A stretch of 64,000 nt of DNA. Origin: Liolophura sinensis (Eukaryota > Mollusca > Polyplacophora > Chitonida > Chitonidae). The DNA is taken from assembly GCF_032854445.1 (NCBI RefSeq), contig NC_088300.1, positions 60,176,984-60,240,983 on the forward strand, given 5' to 3'. A program made the position numbers and the translations under genes. The notes below the pieces were generated by a model, which had not been told where the DNA came from, ran no database searches, and saw only the letters and a program-made list of their open reading frames with translations. The stretch's first letter is position 1. The number at the start of each line of letters is the position of its first letter. Positions 38,001 to 49,200 of this stretch are shown here, piece after piece.

Positions 38001-39994
38001 CTACCTATTTAGCCTACTTGTACATGTGAGCTTGTTCATTTATTTCACTGAGAGTTTTATTGCGCTTTATTGAAGGTTCAGGTTTATGCATGGATAAAGG
38101 AAACCTTCTAGATCTATGTGGAGAGGACCTTCCTTCGATATATACAGGACAAACCTCCTGGCGGAAGTCAGCGATTGGACCTTTCTGTTCATGTGGTTAG
38201 TAGAATCATAATACTACATGTCAAGCTTGAGCCTTGGCTGAACCATCTTTCAACTTATTTAATAACCTTGTTACCGATTATAAAAGCGAGTCCATCTCCG
38301 ATATAACAACACATGGAAGCAATAGATGTCGCGGTGGCCCTCTGATTCACCGGAAACCACGTTGCCGATACGAGAGACGCGCCTGCGTACGGAACACATC
38401 CGGCGATTCCCAGCAGAATCTGACCCACGTTGTTTAACCTGAAGAGAACTGAAAAGCATTAAAATACCCTGACCCAGGTAATGAATTTTAAATTAAACGT
38501 TCGAAATGTATTTACTTATTTCAATGTACCTAATGACAGTGGACACACTCCGTTATTTACATGGAAATATTTAAGTCCATATATCGATAAGCCCAAGTCG
38601 ATTTAAAGAATGGATTTCTTTGGGCTCAGTAAAAGTGAATAAAAATACAATTTTCCATTCTGTATATACGTCTTAGGACATGCGACAAGTCAACAGAGGA
38701 CAATAACAGCATACTCTGAAAAATTATGCCAATCTGTTCAGTTTTTCCTGGCCTAAGTTTTAAATATAACTAAAACGCTATACCAAGTAGCAGGTGTGGG
38801 CTTCATCGATACCATCCTCAGTCCAGCTCCCAATACCAGGATTCCCATAGACGATACCACTGCCACGCGTAAACCTGTAATCGGTGACGTAAAACACAGG
38901 CGATGTATTGCTTACGTCTAATTAAATTCACACGATCTACAACTTGTTGTCGCCGTAACATGACTGAAAAATTGTTAAGCACGACGTAAAATCCCAAGTA
39001 CATATACATACATACATACATACAACTACTTGTAGCAGTAAATTTTCTACACCTGGAGTTTGTACGATAAGAAACGATACTCAATGTTGTGTCCACTTTC
39101 TACCCCTGCACGAAGTTGGTACAATTTCCATGATAAAAACTTTCAACTACTTTTGAAAAAATTTCCCAGAATTAACGAGACAGATGCATGTTTGAATAGG
39201 GGTATGCAAGAATTTATTTATTTTATTGATATTTTACGCATTAATCAATAACATTTCACTTATACGACGGCGACTAGTTAGAGATTCTGGGCAAGAAAGA
39301 CGTTTACAGAATTTGGCATGACAGAAGGAATTGATGTTCCCAACTTTCCACGCGTGACAGAATGTTTTACTATAGGACGGAAATGGATAGTTTAAAACAT
39401 CAAACATATATCTCCAACCAACCGTGGCAATTTGGTCAAATTTTGTACGGGGAATTACCTCTGGCTGTAGATGACGTTACTTTGCGGCTCAGACAGTAGG
39501 CAATTACATGAAACGCTTGAGTAGGCAGTTTCATGAACGATGGCTAAGGACGTCTATTTTACCATCTACAAGCACAGTTTGGCGCATGTTGAGAAAAACT
39601 GTACAGATCACTTTACATTGCCGTTAACGCATTTCAATAAGGATTTACATGCATATGTAGGAAAATGACCTTGTCTCTCACCTTTGGTGTCCATGATGTA
39701 CGACGCCACGAAAATGAACAACCCGTACATGATGTTTCCCCAGTTGATGACCACAGCTAATTCCGTGTTAGACCAGTTGTACACGGCCTTTGCAGACTGG
39801 TTTAGAGGTCCCCACGTATTCCACATAATCCCGTCCACAATGCCAGTAAGAGAGAACGCTGCCAAGATGTACCAGCGCCGAGTGTACAGCTTGGTGCTGC
39901 TAGAGGACTGTAGGAGCGGTTCAGACTCTCCTTCATCGACTTTGTAGGACTCGCTGTTAAAAATGGAGGATCCTCTTCGGTGTGGGGATCTCAT
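30063..39994 (-). CDS. SLC49A4: SLC49A4 (DIRC2)-like lysosomal MFS transporter, complete 11-exon gene
   Basis: Exons: 39994-39682, 38874-38784, 38438-38275, 36396-36361, 36186-36133, 34345-34216, 33103-32998, 32585-32518, 31697-31579, 30958-30776 and 30190-30063. Every junction is GT/AG and the phases close, giving 1392 nt and 463 residues, close to the vertebrate protein's length. SLC49A4 is a major-facilitator protein of the lysosomal membrane, reported to act as a proton-coupled pyridoxine exporter. Seen here: an N-terminal acidic dileucine sorting signal (ESEPLL, residues 23-28), a first transmembrane segment with WNTWGPLNQSAK, the ATWFPVNQRATATSIAS block (about 161-177), a glycosylatable loop from a 36-bp exon, YFPAKPP after a mid-protein helix, WIGFY and AYPVAEGITCG. 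The repeats spanning two of its splice sites are described separately. Confidence 0.94.
30411..30850 (-). repeat. 72-bp tandem repeat spanning the exon 10 splice donor
   Basis: Six units spaced 72 bp apart. The unit at 30770-30850 contains the real end of exon 10 and its donor (GTGG|GTAAGTAC). Units downstream repeat the same exon end plus donor. GTAAG occurs at 30771, 30699, 30627, 30555 and 30483 (left coordinate of each), and is lost in the sixth unit near 30411. The intronic units lack a 6-bp insertion present in the genuine exon end. Reading on from exon 10, the frame stays open for three extra units, each coding 24 residues like KYRYLTRIHNTITSLVVLTI plus PGVG, until a TAG near 30554. 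Confidence 0.95.
30776..30958 (-). CDS. SLC49A4: SLC49A4 exon 10
   Basis: 183 bp, residues 361-422. Encodes CIIVGLCLNGSFPLFMEMAC then ESAYPVAEGITCG, the best-conserved late block of the family, followed by a hydrophobic end IPGVG. The donor used here is the first of five equivalent GTAAG sites. It is chosen because its phase fits exon 11 and the resulting protein length matches the family. Confidence 0.9.
31187..31302 (-). repeat. Degenerate SINE family A fragment
   Basis: TTTGATTGATTTAATTGG tail and GATGGCGGCCAG core remain; the rest is heavily eroded. A further tail scrap lies at about 31402-31435. Confidence 0.6.
31579..31697 (-). CDS. SLC49A4: SLC49A4 exon 9
   Basis: 119 bp, residues 321-361. 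Opens with the conserved ARF(S/A)D motif completed across the junction (RFSDIFNRRVKLF), then a helix TMYLVSAACLTWFTLMLVGY and PFTTG. The acceptor (TATTGTTTCCAG) is the downstream member of a duplicated pair. Confidence 0.92.
31664..31836 (-). repeat. 70-bp tandem repeat spanning the exon 9 splice acceptor
   Basis: Units start at 31664, 31734 and 31804 (the last is partial), each beginning CAGCTT(G/A)A on the plus strand. A unit comprises the first part of exon 9, its acceptor and adjacent intron. The second unit keeps the phrase ATGTCCGAAAACCTGG, so an alternative acceptor lies 70 bp upstream. Using it would add 70 nt and shift the frame. Confidence 0.9.
31931..31998. repeat. AT dinucleotide microsatellite
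   Basis: AT repeat in two blocks split by AATTCTTT, in the intron upstream of exon 9. Confidence 0.93.
32198..32368 (-). repeat. SINE family A fragment
   Basis: Tail and central block (TTTGATTGGTGTTTTACGCC, CTCAAGAATATTTCACTTAT) with the head missing. It lies just downstream of exon 8. Confidence 0.83.
32518..32585 (-). CDS. SLC49A4: SLC49A4 exon 8
   Basis: 68 bp, residues 299-321. Encodes DEAGWIGFYMIVAGCVGGIT, matching the conserved AGWIGF segment of the family, and ends in phase 2 at GCAAG|GTAAAA. Confidence 0.93.
32676..32763 (-). repeat. SINE family B tail fragment
   Basis: GAGTGAGTGAGTGCTTGGGG, then TTTAACGTCGTACTCAAC and the ATATGACGACGAAGG block. It breaks off after about 90 bp. Confidence 0.8.
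32998..33103 (-). CDS. SLC49A4: SLC49A4 exon 7
   Basis: 106 bp, residues 263-298. Encodes SSQFWLINAAFSPNGVFLGW then TSVLGVILSAVGINQ. The GVFxGWxxVL segment is typical of SLC49A4. Confidence 0.93.
34216..34345 (-). CDS. SLC49A4: SLC49A4 exon 6
   Basis: 130 bp, residues 220-263. Encodes the split Glu then FGFAAGLFLMTLIYFPAKPP and TAPSLSAATERMKY. The acceptor in TTCTGGCAG was chosen over an upstream CTGCAG because only it joins exon 5 in phase and gives the family's EFG...YFPxxPP spacing. Confidence 0.92.
34525..34885 (+). repeat. SINE family C, near full length
   Basis: tRNA-like head (GTTAGAGTGTCCGCCTC...GATTCGGGTCATACC), a body and a tail with ATATGACTGAAAAATTGCTA and AGTACGACGTTAAACACCAA, followed by CATA repeats. 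It lies immediately upstream of a younger family A insertion. Confidence 0.8.
34921..35187 (+). mobile_element. Full-length, recently inserted SINE family A with target duplication
   Basis: Starts with a tRNA-like head (CACCGTGGCGCAGTCGGTTA) and ends in AAAACACCAATCAAAAC plus an A tail. It is flanked by a perfect 15-bp duplication CATATGTATACGGAC (34906-34920 and 35189-35203). Such a duplication is the mark of LINE-mediated retroposition. It is the best reference copy of the family in the window. It sits in SLC49A4 intron 5. Confidence 0.95.
35889..36062 (+). repeat. Unclassified dispersed repeat, family E
   Basis: Second copy of the 8829-9040 repeat, same orientation. It ends about 70 bp before exon 5 of SLC49A4. 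Confidence 0.7.
36133..36186 (-). CDS. SLC49A4: SLC49A4 exon 5
   Basis: 54 bp between TTAATTTTCAG and ATTG|GTAAG. Residues 202-220, DPYDVARQRKELFMLYLI plus a split codon: a polar stretch leading into a helix. Confidence 0.85.
36361..36396 (-). CDS. SLC49A4: SLC49A4 exon 4 (36-bp microexon)
   Basis: Encodes LPPPHNVSNTS between split codons at both ends, with donor TTCAG|GTAGG and acceptor TTTTCTATAG. NVS and NTS are possible N-glycosylation sites in a loop predicted to face the lysosome lumen. Phase 1 at both ends makes it skippable without a frameshift. Confidence 0.85.
36916..37262. mobile_element. MITE-like fold-back element, 347 bp
   Basis: Terminal inverted repeats of 43 bp (36916-36958 and 37220-37262) differ at two positions. 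Inside, a perfect 10-bp hairpin (TGAAGGCGAT, 9-nt loop, ATCGCCTTCA) lies at 36962-36990. There is no coding capacity. It lies in SLC49A4 intron 3. Confidence 0.85.
38275..38438 (-). CDS. SLC49A4: SLC49A4 exon 3
   Basis: 164 bp, residues 135-190. Encodes a helix NNVGQILLGIAGCVPYAG, then SLVSATWFPVNQRATATSIA, a loop conserved in this MFS family, then the next helix CCYIGDGLAFII. Confidence 0.94.
38784..38874 (-). CDS. SLC49A4: SLC49A4 exon 2
   Basis: 91 bp, residues 105-135. Encodes LRVAVVSSMGILVLGAGLRM then VSMKPTPAT. This is transmembrane segment 3 with its preceding arginine. Confidence 0.93.
38955..39003 (+). repeat. SINE family C tail fragment
   Basis: ACATGACTGAAAAATTGTTA and GCACGACGTAAAATCCCAAG, followed by a short CATA repeat. 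Confidence 0.7.
39210..39277 (-). repeat. SINE family A tail fragment
   Basis: Tail (ATTTATTTATTTTATTG) and the first part of the body (CATTTCACTTATACGACGGC). Confidence 0.75.
39682..39994 (-). CDS. SLC49A4: SLC49A4 exon 1 (start)
   Basis: Residues 1-105, ending ATGGACACCAAAG|GTGAG. The N-terminal 40 residues are polar and carry the acidic dileucine ESEPLL, then RRWYILAAFSLTGIVDGIMW (helix 1), NTWGPLNQSAKAVYNWSNTE and helix 2 ending YIMDTKG. The ATG at 39994 is the first methionine in this frame after an AAAACAG that could be a 5' UTR acceptor. No promoter was identified. Confidence 0.93.
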
Positions 39995-42900
39995 GTTGAA
40001 GAATGGGAAGCGACTGTTTTAAGGAAACTTCTGCACCAGATGGTCACAAGCTGAATTCTGTATTAGAGCAACGCTTATTCAGCGCATCTCCGAAAATCTG
40101 TGAACAGACATACAATACATAATGTATAACATACCGGGTGATTATATTTAGCGACCCCTCACTCCCTCAAATACTTTTTTAAAGCTGAGTCTCTGCGACT
40201 ACCAGGCCATTGACCAATCAGCGATTTCGTGTAAACCTGACCACTGTCATATAAAGCGTTAAACACCAATAAAATAAACAAACATTTAACCATATGGAGG
40301 CTAGGTACCCAATATTGTCGTATGTCTCAAATTTTAATCTGAATTGTTGCCATCTAGGAACTAAGAACGACAGATTTCGCGTCTACATACATGTATATCA
40401 AAGAACTGTACCTTTGCACAAATTGTAGTCGATGCTGTTAAATGGATTACCGTGAACACGTTGTTATTTCAATGCTTTAACCCGTTTTCTGTTGAGTCTT
40501 AATGTATGAAAAGCAATCACCCAGACTGATCGAATTCCTAACAGAAAAAAGCACTTATACCCAGATCTGTATCGTAAGCGAGGAATAAACGAGGGGCGTA
40601 AGTCCTCAGCTAATTTTGAGTCCATTTACTTTTGCCACAGCAATGCTGAAAGTGCAGATTGAAAGATAATTTATCCAGTATATTCTGAGGGACCTTTTTT
40701 TTTTCTTTTCATTCTAAATGTTTTCGACAGCTTTAGACAGATCCTAGTGAATCCCTAGGCCTGTATAGGGGCAACTGCCCCAGCCCATATTAGCAGAAGA
40801 GTATTATCCTATCTATTCCTATTTTGTAGTGTAATGTCTTATTTGTCTATTTTGTATATCTAATGTCTATTTTTATATAGGTAGTATTCTACTTTGCATT
40901 TCCAGTATATCCTTTTCATAGCCGAACATTGCGTGCAGACATGAGGGAGATAGCTTATGCTATTTAGTGTAATAGATAAAAGTTAAAGATACATAGATTC
41001 TGAGTGGTAAGTGAGGGTTTACGTAAATACAATGACTATAGATAAACTGGCTGCCATGTCGGAAAATCCTTTCATTACAAACAAGGTAAGGGTCTGAATT
41101 GACAGGGCACAAGTTGACAGCACATAATTAAGGTGATGAATGAAACTGTACTTTGACTGTGGGTAGGCCTAAGTCCAGTTTCCTTCAAACCGACGAAATA
41201 TCCACACAACACTACATGAACCTTCCACAATGTGTGGTTCAAGCGAAATAGGTCAGCTTGTTTAGCTGTGCAGTGTAGATATAGCCTACAGCTGTACGTG
41301 GGGGGTGTAACCGGTGTATTTAGAACTAAATCACAATATCAACATTTTTTCCGTCACAATGGCGTACAGTGTATATTTACCTGAGGCTTAGGGATTATTC
41401 AGGTCCCAGTTTCTGTCTGGCATCGTCGCTAGGGGCAGGATGAGTAATCAATAGTGCTATGACGTCTGAGTGTTCAGGTCGGAAACTGCATAGAGCTAGA
41501 CTGAGTCTGGCGAGAGTATAAACATCACACCGTGATAGACATTATTGGATGCTTATTATAGGCTCTGAACAGGTCTTCTGCCAAGCGCACGGTGATGTCA
41601 ACAACCTTAAAATATGAGACCGTCTTACTCATATATGTATATCGTTACGGTTTACTGCGCACATGTTCTCTATACTACTTTGTAGTTAGTTTAAAGATAC
41701 AGAAAACACTAACACAAAGTTTATGTCAGGTGAAAGGCCATTAATAAAGCATTGTCAAGAAAAGTAGTTCGATTTCATTTTTTGTGTGCAGAACTTTATG
41801 AACCTAGTAAAATGCATTTGAAACTTGTGATTGTATGGTGGCATTTATAGACCATATTGGGACCAGTGACGTCACATGGGGTTTTTGTTACTTAACACAC
41901 ATAGACTGCAAGATTTCATTGTTCAAAATCTATATAAATATACGGCTAAGAATACATTCACCAAATGAACTTGTAACGATCTATTTCAAGCCAAAAACAT
42001 GGCCGTCACGTCATTAATATCCTGTGACTTCCAACAGACCACCGTAGGACATCTTGCCCACATTTTTGGAAATTTCGAACAATAGTGTCAACTTTACGTC
42101 GGTTACCTTTTTTTGTCCCAGAAAAAAAGGAGAGGCCCAGTAAGGCCCCGGAAGCCTCCGGAAGTCTCTATATCACCTTAGAGACGATTTGCCGTATCTT
42201 ATATATGCCAATTGAGGTGTTATTGACTATTTAAGTCTGCCTGAAAAATTGAAATAGACGTTTAGCTCAATTGTGGACTCTTTTGCCTGGAGAACCACGG
42301 GTCAACAAAGAACATTGAAACAATTTATCCAGAATTCAACGTTAAATTTAGGCATATCGGAGAGAGGTTGGTGTAGATTGACTAACACAAGCATTTAACT
42401 CGTATAGAGAGAATCGGTGGAAAGAAGTATCCATGTTTTTACTGGGCCTTGGTGGTAAACTTGCCCGACTATTCGCGCTGGCTTCCTTTCGATTGAAATC
42501 AATGTCATTTACATGTATACATACACGTTTTAATGAGGCCTTTGGTTCAGAAAAAGGCGTGCGTCTGGTTTAGGGGAATTGTCGGTAACGCGCCAAAGTC
42601 GGTGGTTACCACGGTTACCTATCTTTCGTTCACTGATGAGTCTTGCAACCTGTCCTAAGTGAAATGATCTTGAAATGAGGATAAACGGTAATGAAATAAA
42701 TAACTCAGCACCGATGAGTGCATATATTGTATAAATATGTTAATTATTCTGCGTTTTGGGCTGAATAGAGCTGCAACGTCATCGCATTAAAACACAGTCA
42801 CTAAATTAGAAAAAAAATTGTGTTTGGAGACAAATGAGTCCACTTTTTTATCATATTACACTGTAGACGACTTGCTCTTCCATGGGAGAAGTGTATATAT

Positions 42901-43849
42901 TAATATATGCTACTTCTATAGGTGTACTGAAAGTTAAAACAAGCAAACCTACATAAACCTATGTAATTTTGGCACATTATCAGTTTGGAAAAACAGGTAT
43001 ATATAGCTTCGTGACAGTATATCATGTGATCTGGAAAAGCAAAATCTTTGGCATGAACGTTTGTGCTTCAAAAACCGCCTACCCTAAGTAACTCCCATAG
43101 AAAGAAAAGAAAACAATAAAATGAACTATATGTCAAACTCCATGAAAAATGTCCATGTGGTTGGATTTCTTTTAAAGATTACTTTGAGCAGAGCAAAAGG
43201 CATTAGAAAAATTGCATTCTAGACGTATACATTAGACACAATAGGTGCCAGTGCACAGCACGTTTCTGTCATGTAAATATATTTGTTCAAAACTACATAA
43301 AGCATATATAAATGCGTTGTTATACCGATCCTCATTGCAAACTACTTTTAGGAAAGAAAACCGATCCTGACGTCATTTACTCCCATAAGCCACCATATAA
43401 ACCAATAATTGAAATACATTTTACTCGGGTCTATATTGCTAGACGACGAAGTTGCAGATGCCGTAAAAAAAGGAATATATCGACCGTTGAACTCTACGAA
43501 GTTTTTCAGGCGTCTCAATTTCAATCGACTGATGTGTCCCATCTAAGGGAGCTAACTCATAAACATATATAAATATGTAGGCCCAAGGACGGAAAAAACA
43601 TGTAGACCCCATATTAATAGCAATGTGCACTGGGAAAATTGCAGTTACCATGTTTAGTTTACCGAGGAAATATGTTTGCAATAGTGTGATGTTCTGTTCG
43701 GCGAAGGGGCCTGTTTGTGTTACAACTATATGTAATTTCCGGAACCTGAAAAGTGGGGGGCCAAAAGATATGCTGACCCCCCAAAACCCCCACCCCCACT
43801 CCCCACCGGTTCCTACGCCCCTGACCTACATGCACTCTAAGGACTCCTT

Positions 43850-43916
43850 CGTCGTCATATCGTTAAAAAATTGTACGGCGTTAAACCCTAAGCACTCACT
43901 CACTTACTTAGATAGC
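43850..43916 (+). repeat. SINE family B tail fragment
   Basis: Opposite orientation to the other B copies: CTCTAAGGACTCCTTCGTCG through GGCGTTAAACCCTAAGCACT and CACTCAC. Confidence 0.75.
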
Positions 43917-44261
43917 CTACCAGCTGCATTGTAGAATGTATGCTTTGCACGTTAATCTCGTACTTTGATATCCCTGTTGACACAGCCTGACATGCACTTC
44001 AGACTGATAACATGCATGTAGAGATATGGCCTAATAAATACGCCCCTAAACGACTCAGGGGACATTCCTTCACGTGAGGTTGTGCAATACGTGTACATGT
44101 ATCGATGGCGAAGCTGTTCACTTGAAGAAAAAAACACGCGTTCAAGATTTCGACGCATGCGGGTGTCTGTAATTATCGGTTTCATAAAGCCCTTTTCTAT
44201 AGCCTCTTTTATGTGAGATCACATGTTCTGTTACAAACCTTGCCGAGTTGCTCTCCACCTT

Positions 44262-44630
44262 ACAGTATGTATATAGGTGTACTTACGTCGCACTTAATAT
44301 TTTTTCAGTCATATGACAGCGAGGAGTCAATAAGTGTGTGTACATACATTATGTCTTCTTCTAGCAGGGCGAGTCCATACCGCCAAAGTGCTGCCGTCAC
44401 TGAAGTATCATGACGAGGGCACCAGACATGACACACCACCAAGTCACATTATACTGACACCGCACCAACAACTTGTGTTTCCTTGCTCTACTCTGTCAGT
44501 GCCGAGTGCTAGGGAAGGCAGCAACAGATACCATTTTTAAAGTCTTTGGTATGACGCGACCGGGGTTTAATCCCAGATCTCCCGATTTCGAGGTGGACGC
44601 TCTAACCACTAAGCCACTGAAGCGGTACAC
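44262..44630 (-). repeat. SINE family C, near full length
   Basis: Reverse orientation relative to 34525-34885. Tail TTTTTCAGTCATATGACAGC at the left, tRNA-like head near 44550-44625 containing GGTTTAATCCCAGATCTCCC and GCTCTAACCACTAAGCCACT. Confidence 0.8.
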
Positions 44631-44670
44631 CTTACAGTAAAAGACCTGTTAAGAAATATCCTTGTTCGAG

Positions 44671-44740
44671 ATAGAATTACAAATAATTGAATGAATTATT
44701 CATACATAGAATTACAAATAATTGAATGAATTATTCATAT
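44671..44740. repeat. Tandem duplication, about 36 bp, two copies
   Basis: Two almost identical adjacent units centred on AATTACAAATAATTGAATGA. The core is itself partly palindromic (AATAATTGAATGAATTATT). Confidence 0.9.
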
Positions 44741-45369
44741 AAAAACAAATTCCAACCCTAAAATAATCACATCTGATCAGTAATTGAAATATATCCCGGA
44801 TATGGGGCAAATGTTTATAAAAGTATGTAAATAAATCTAAATTTTGATATTGCGTTGACTTTCAAACGTAGCTGCTCATCAAAACTTGCAAAGGTTCGTG
44901 AATGCTAGTGATTTTGACATTCAAACATTACTGTTAATTATGTCGAACTGATGACTGCTGCAGACATTTGCACAAAAGTTAAACTTAGAGTTTGTACCTA
45001 GAGTTATTGGTTGCATTTCGAATATAACGAAGATATATGTTATCATCAGGAACATGCAGGAATCTGGAAATTGCATGAAAAATTACTTCCTGTAATATTG
45101 ATGCTGGTAGGTGAATTAGTCAAAATGCTCCTTATTGATGAAAACTTCTTTGCTTACCGGCACCAACTGTGACCTATCGATAACTGTTTTAACATCTATG
45201 TCAAACTAAGCACAAACAACGTAAATGGCAAACTTTATGTAGACGGAAATTAATAACAGAGTTCAGCATACAACGACATTGGCAATAAATCAAACGGTGG
45301 TTGTTGTTTGTCGTTAGTTTGATGTAGATCTTACAATCGTTATCGAAACGACACCTGTGATAAAAATAT

Positions 45370-45498
45370 TTACTTATTTGTTTGATTGATTGGTATTTTA
45401 CGCCGTACTCCAGTACATTTCACGTGTACAACGGCGGCCAGCACTAGGGTAGGAGGAAACCGGGCAGAGCCCCGGGGAAACCCATAACCATCCGCAGG
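45370..45498 (-). repeat. SINE family A fragment
   Basis: Tail and central block through AAACCCATAACCATCCGCAG; head missing. Confidence 0.83.
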
Positions 45499-46225
45499 TG
45501 ATAAAAAGAATTTGTCATCCATAAGTGATACATTGACTTGTTCCGTAAAGGTGACCATATTTTACAGGAAAAGCGTCACCGAGAATGAGGTTTTGTATAC
45601 CTACGTGAACCTGTGCTTGTACAACACATTGTCAGTAACAGTGTTAATCTTAACTGTTTTCAATGGGAAGGTGCGATGAATACTAAATTGCAGATGATGT
45701 GATCAATTTTCACCGGGCTGCTTATTATCGAAGGCTCAGTATCGATCTCCATGGAAGTTCAATGGGATTGGTGAATTCTGAAACCGGATCACCTGGCGAT
45801 CTCTAGGGACAAGCTGTCAGACGAGTTGTGGTTAGATTTATGTTGTTTGTATTACAATAACGACACGGTTTAAATCTCATTATCCACCATGGCTACACTT
45901 TTTACCTCTAATTACAATATCATCGTCATGTTTCAACCAACGAGAAGTTTTCTCGGGTAAATAGCGTTAAGGAGGATGGGGGTCAAATACAGTAAGAGAA
46001 AATCGTCGCTGATTTGCTTATAGTACTTCAACAGACGTTTAGTGTAGCAGTAGAGTAGATGGATTGTGTATCCCGCTGATCGCTGCTGTGCGCCTGCGCA
46101 TTATATTCGTAACTGGTTTCTGCCGTTTCAACGAATAGACGCTCGACTGTGGTGAAATAGTTAATACATAAACAGACTAAGAGCTAAAACATACTAAGAA
46201 GAGTTGACTTAATTCCTAACTAGAA

Positions 46226-46267
46226 ATGGCACAGTGGGAGACTTGGAAATTACTGATGAGGATTTTG
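46226..46267 (+). CDS. Lectin/PAN gene exon 1
   Basis: Fourteen codons, MAQWETWKLLMRIL, ending at TTTTG|GTGAG in phase 0. This is the first half of the signal peptide. The start was chosen because it joins exon 2 into one continuous hydrophobic leader. Confidence 0.75.
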
Positions 46268-49200
46268 GTGAGATTCTTTCATTTACTAATTACGAAAATC
46301 ATGAATTCTGCTGACATTAATTGTAAACGTGGCAAAGTATGAAGTATCAAGAAGCGTGTGTGATTTCTGATCACAGTTTAGAATTACTCGTAGTCCCGGC
46401 CAGAATTCAATAGTATAAAGTTTCTCTCCATTATTTTCACCCCGTGGGGCCTCCGAGGTTAAAGAATAGGACCTCAATCATCTAGTGTCGGGTTAACGGA
46501 ATAGATCACTCTCAATTAAAACTATAATTATGAGGACACGACTCCCAAAAGAGTACCTTTCAGGTGATGTCAAATATGACATCTGGTCTGCTTTGTGGAT
46601 TGTGTTTATACGACACTTGTCGCTTGTAGTACATTCCTGTACAAACAGTGATGTGTGTTCTCACATTGGAACATTTTTCCATATGTCACTTGCAACCACT
46701 GGCCTCGTTGATGCCACGACCTCGCTCTACAAAGCGTACTTAAATTTATGACGGGCGCAACTGTCAGGGCAACGTATCACATGGGTCTGTTTTTACGACC
46801 ATCACGCTTACACAAATTTGCGCAGGTTTTGTTGAACCAGCCCCAGTAAATCTCTCTGTTGCATGGTGAGGTAACACGTATTACTTTGTAACCCGGCCTC
46901 TAGTCGATTTACCTTGCCAATAACCCGTCGAATAAGTCAATTTACTTTTCCAACGGAGTACGGTTTAAAGATTTATAAAGACATTTATCAGTTCAACCTT
47001 TACATGTGTGGTTCCAGTTTAGAGGCTAGATTAGCGTATGTATATATTGTCATGTATTGATGTACAGCAATAACATATTCTATTGGTTATGTATACATGT
47101 ATGCTTATCACCAATGCAGTCGCTGTTAGTCCCATTCCAGCTCATGCTGGCTTCCTCTCCGGACGTACGTGGGGAGGTCTGCAGCAACCTGCGGATGGTC
47201 GTGGGTTCCCCCCGGGCTCTGCCCAATTTCCACCCTCCATAATACTGGCCGCCGTAGTATAAGTGAAATATTATTGAGTGTGACGTAAAACACCAATGAA
47301 ATAAATAAATAAATGTATATGGATACTGCGATCTTTTTATATGACTGTTGTTCTTCCTTCAGGTTCTGGCATCCTGTATCCAGTACAGTACAGAATCCGT
47401 GTCTCTGAGTTTTGATTACACGGGAATGATACTTCCTTGGGGTAAACGTTTTAAGTAGTTAAAGTCGACAAAATTGTTATTTTAAACTTTCGATATTATT
47501 TGTATTTGTTCTCCATTACGTGTAATGAGTTTCATGTACAAGTGTTTCCCCAACTCCTGCCATTTTGTTCTTTGCATTATTAAAACTTTGATTCATGGAG
47601 AATCTCATTAAATGTCTACTGCGGAAAGAAATTTTGCTTAAAGGATACCTAACAGCAACAACACATTTTCCAGCTTTTTCTTTGGTGGGTAAAAATGGCT
47701 TCAAAGTACAGTTTTCTTAAGGCAGGTATAAAAATAAAATTGGTAGCAAAATTCCGAAGCATAATTTTCTTGATTTGACAATTTTCTTGAAACATAATCT
47801 TTGTTTTAGAGTTCCTATTCATGTATCCTTTAGCAAAGTAACCACGTAATCGAGCAGATGTCATTCAGGAACAAGCGGTTTGCCAAGATGGGAAATGCGT
47901 ATCTATTTATTTATTTCTATACGTCGTCCGAAACTTTGTTTATTGGTTTTAATTTCAGAGTTTAGAAACCGTTGCACTCTATTAGGAGGTCAGGTAATCT
48001 TAAATGATACATGTTATTATAATGCCCTGAGTCCCCTTCCTTATGAGGCTGCCGAGGTCTATTGCGCAGCTGACGATGCCTATCTGTTGTCTGTCGCTAC
48101 GGTAGAGGAAAAGGAACATCTGACGACTTATGTAAGTATCACAGCCAATGATATTGTGTGCACGCCTGCTAATAAGGGCAGTTTAGGAATTATATCCCCT
48201 TTCATACTTGCACGTAAACAGGCTTAGTACATTTCTACATAATAAGCTTTACGAGCTTATATTTACAGGCATAACGTCTTGTAACTTCAATCTGTGACCG
48301 GAAATGGATTTCACGTGATTCATTTCTTGACCCGAAATCCTTACATTCAGGCGATAAATACCTTGTACCTGTTTACAGGTTTGATTTAGTTAAGTGTTTA
48401 TAATCACGCGGCCACATTACGGTAAGCCTGGGCATCAACGTTATCAGTGATGTGTGTGGACATTTTGGTCATCAATTTTACACGACGAGGGAATAATTTC
48501 CTTTTCTCACGCATAGCTTCCTGTGGAGTGAGATCAAGAATAGGACAACTCCCCTGGGCCCGTGGGGTCAATAAGCCTACCCCGTCAGAATTAACACCTT
48601 TGTGGTCAAGCAACGGTCCATATCATATTCCATAGCCTGGCTATGGAACTGTCAGTCAGTCGATAACGTATTGCTTGCAGTCACGCACCTATTTCTTGGC
48701 TAACAATCGGTGTTTGTTCATACAGAATTTGAGAATAAGAAAATTGATTGTCATCACCGACCTTCCATCAGGCTTTTCTATAGATTACAATCAAGCAGTG
48801 GTATCGTTGTGTGTCCAAAGTGTGCCTAATGATAAATGTATAAAGCAAACGTGATTATGGTTTATGTTAAAAATACAAAACGTGGTGTCTGTTTGTGTTG
48901 AAACCAAACATATTTTTGATTTAGGTTAAAACCAAAATGCGCTGTTGGTTTATACTAATTGTTCATACTATTGAAGTTATATTACTATTATACTAGTTGT
49001 TTTATGTTAAAATCAACACGCGTTGTTGGTTTCAGATGAAACCAAAACATGATGCTGGTTTATGTTATAAGGAAAACAAGTTGATGGTTTGTGTTATAAG
49101 AAAACGTTTTGTTGGTTTATGTTAAAGCTTGTTTTTTTTTTTAAACTTGTTTTTGGTTTATTTTATAACCAACATGGGTTGATGGTTTATATTAAAAACA

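Larger units (their letters stand above)
39995..46225. other. Intergenic region between divergent genes
   Basis: Separates the 5' end of SLC49A4 (minus) from the lectin gene (plus). Promoters and 5' UTR exons of both probably lie here, but none could be fixed. Seen: a SINE-like tail near 40245-40280, a C-rich tract near 43780-43805, SINE pieces at 43850, 44262 and 45370, and a 35-36 bp duplication at 44671-44740. The interval 40300-43800 shows no recognisable coding or repeat content. Confidence 0.55.
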
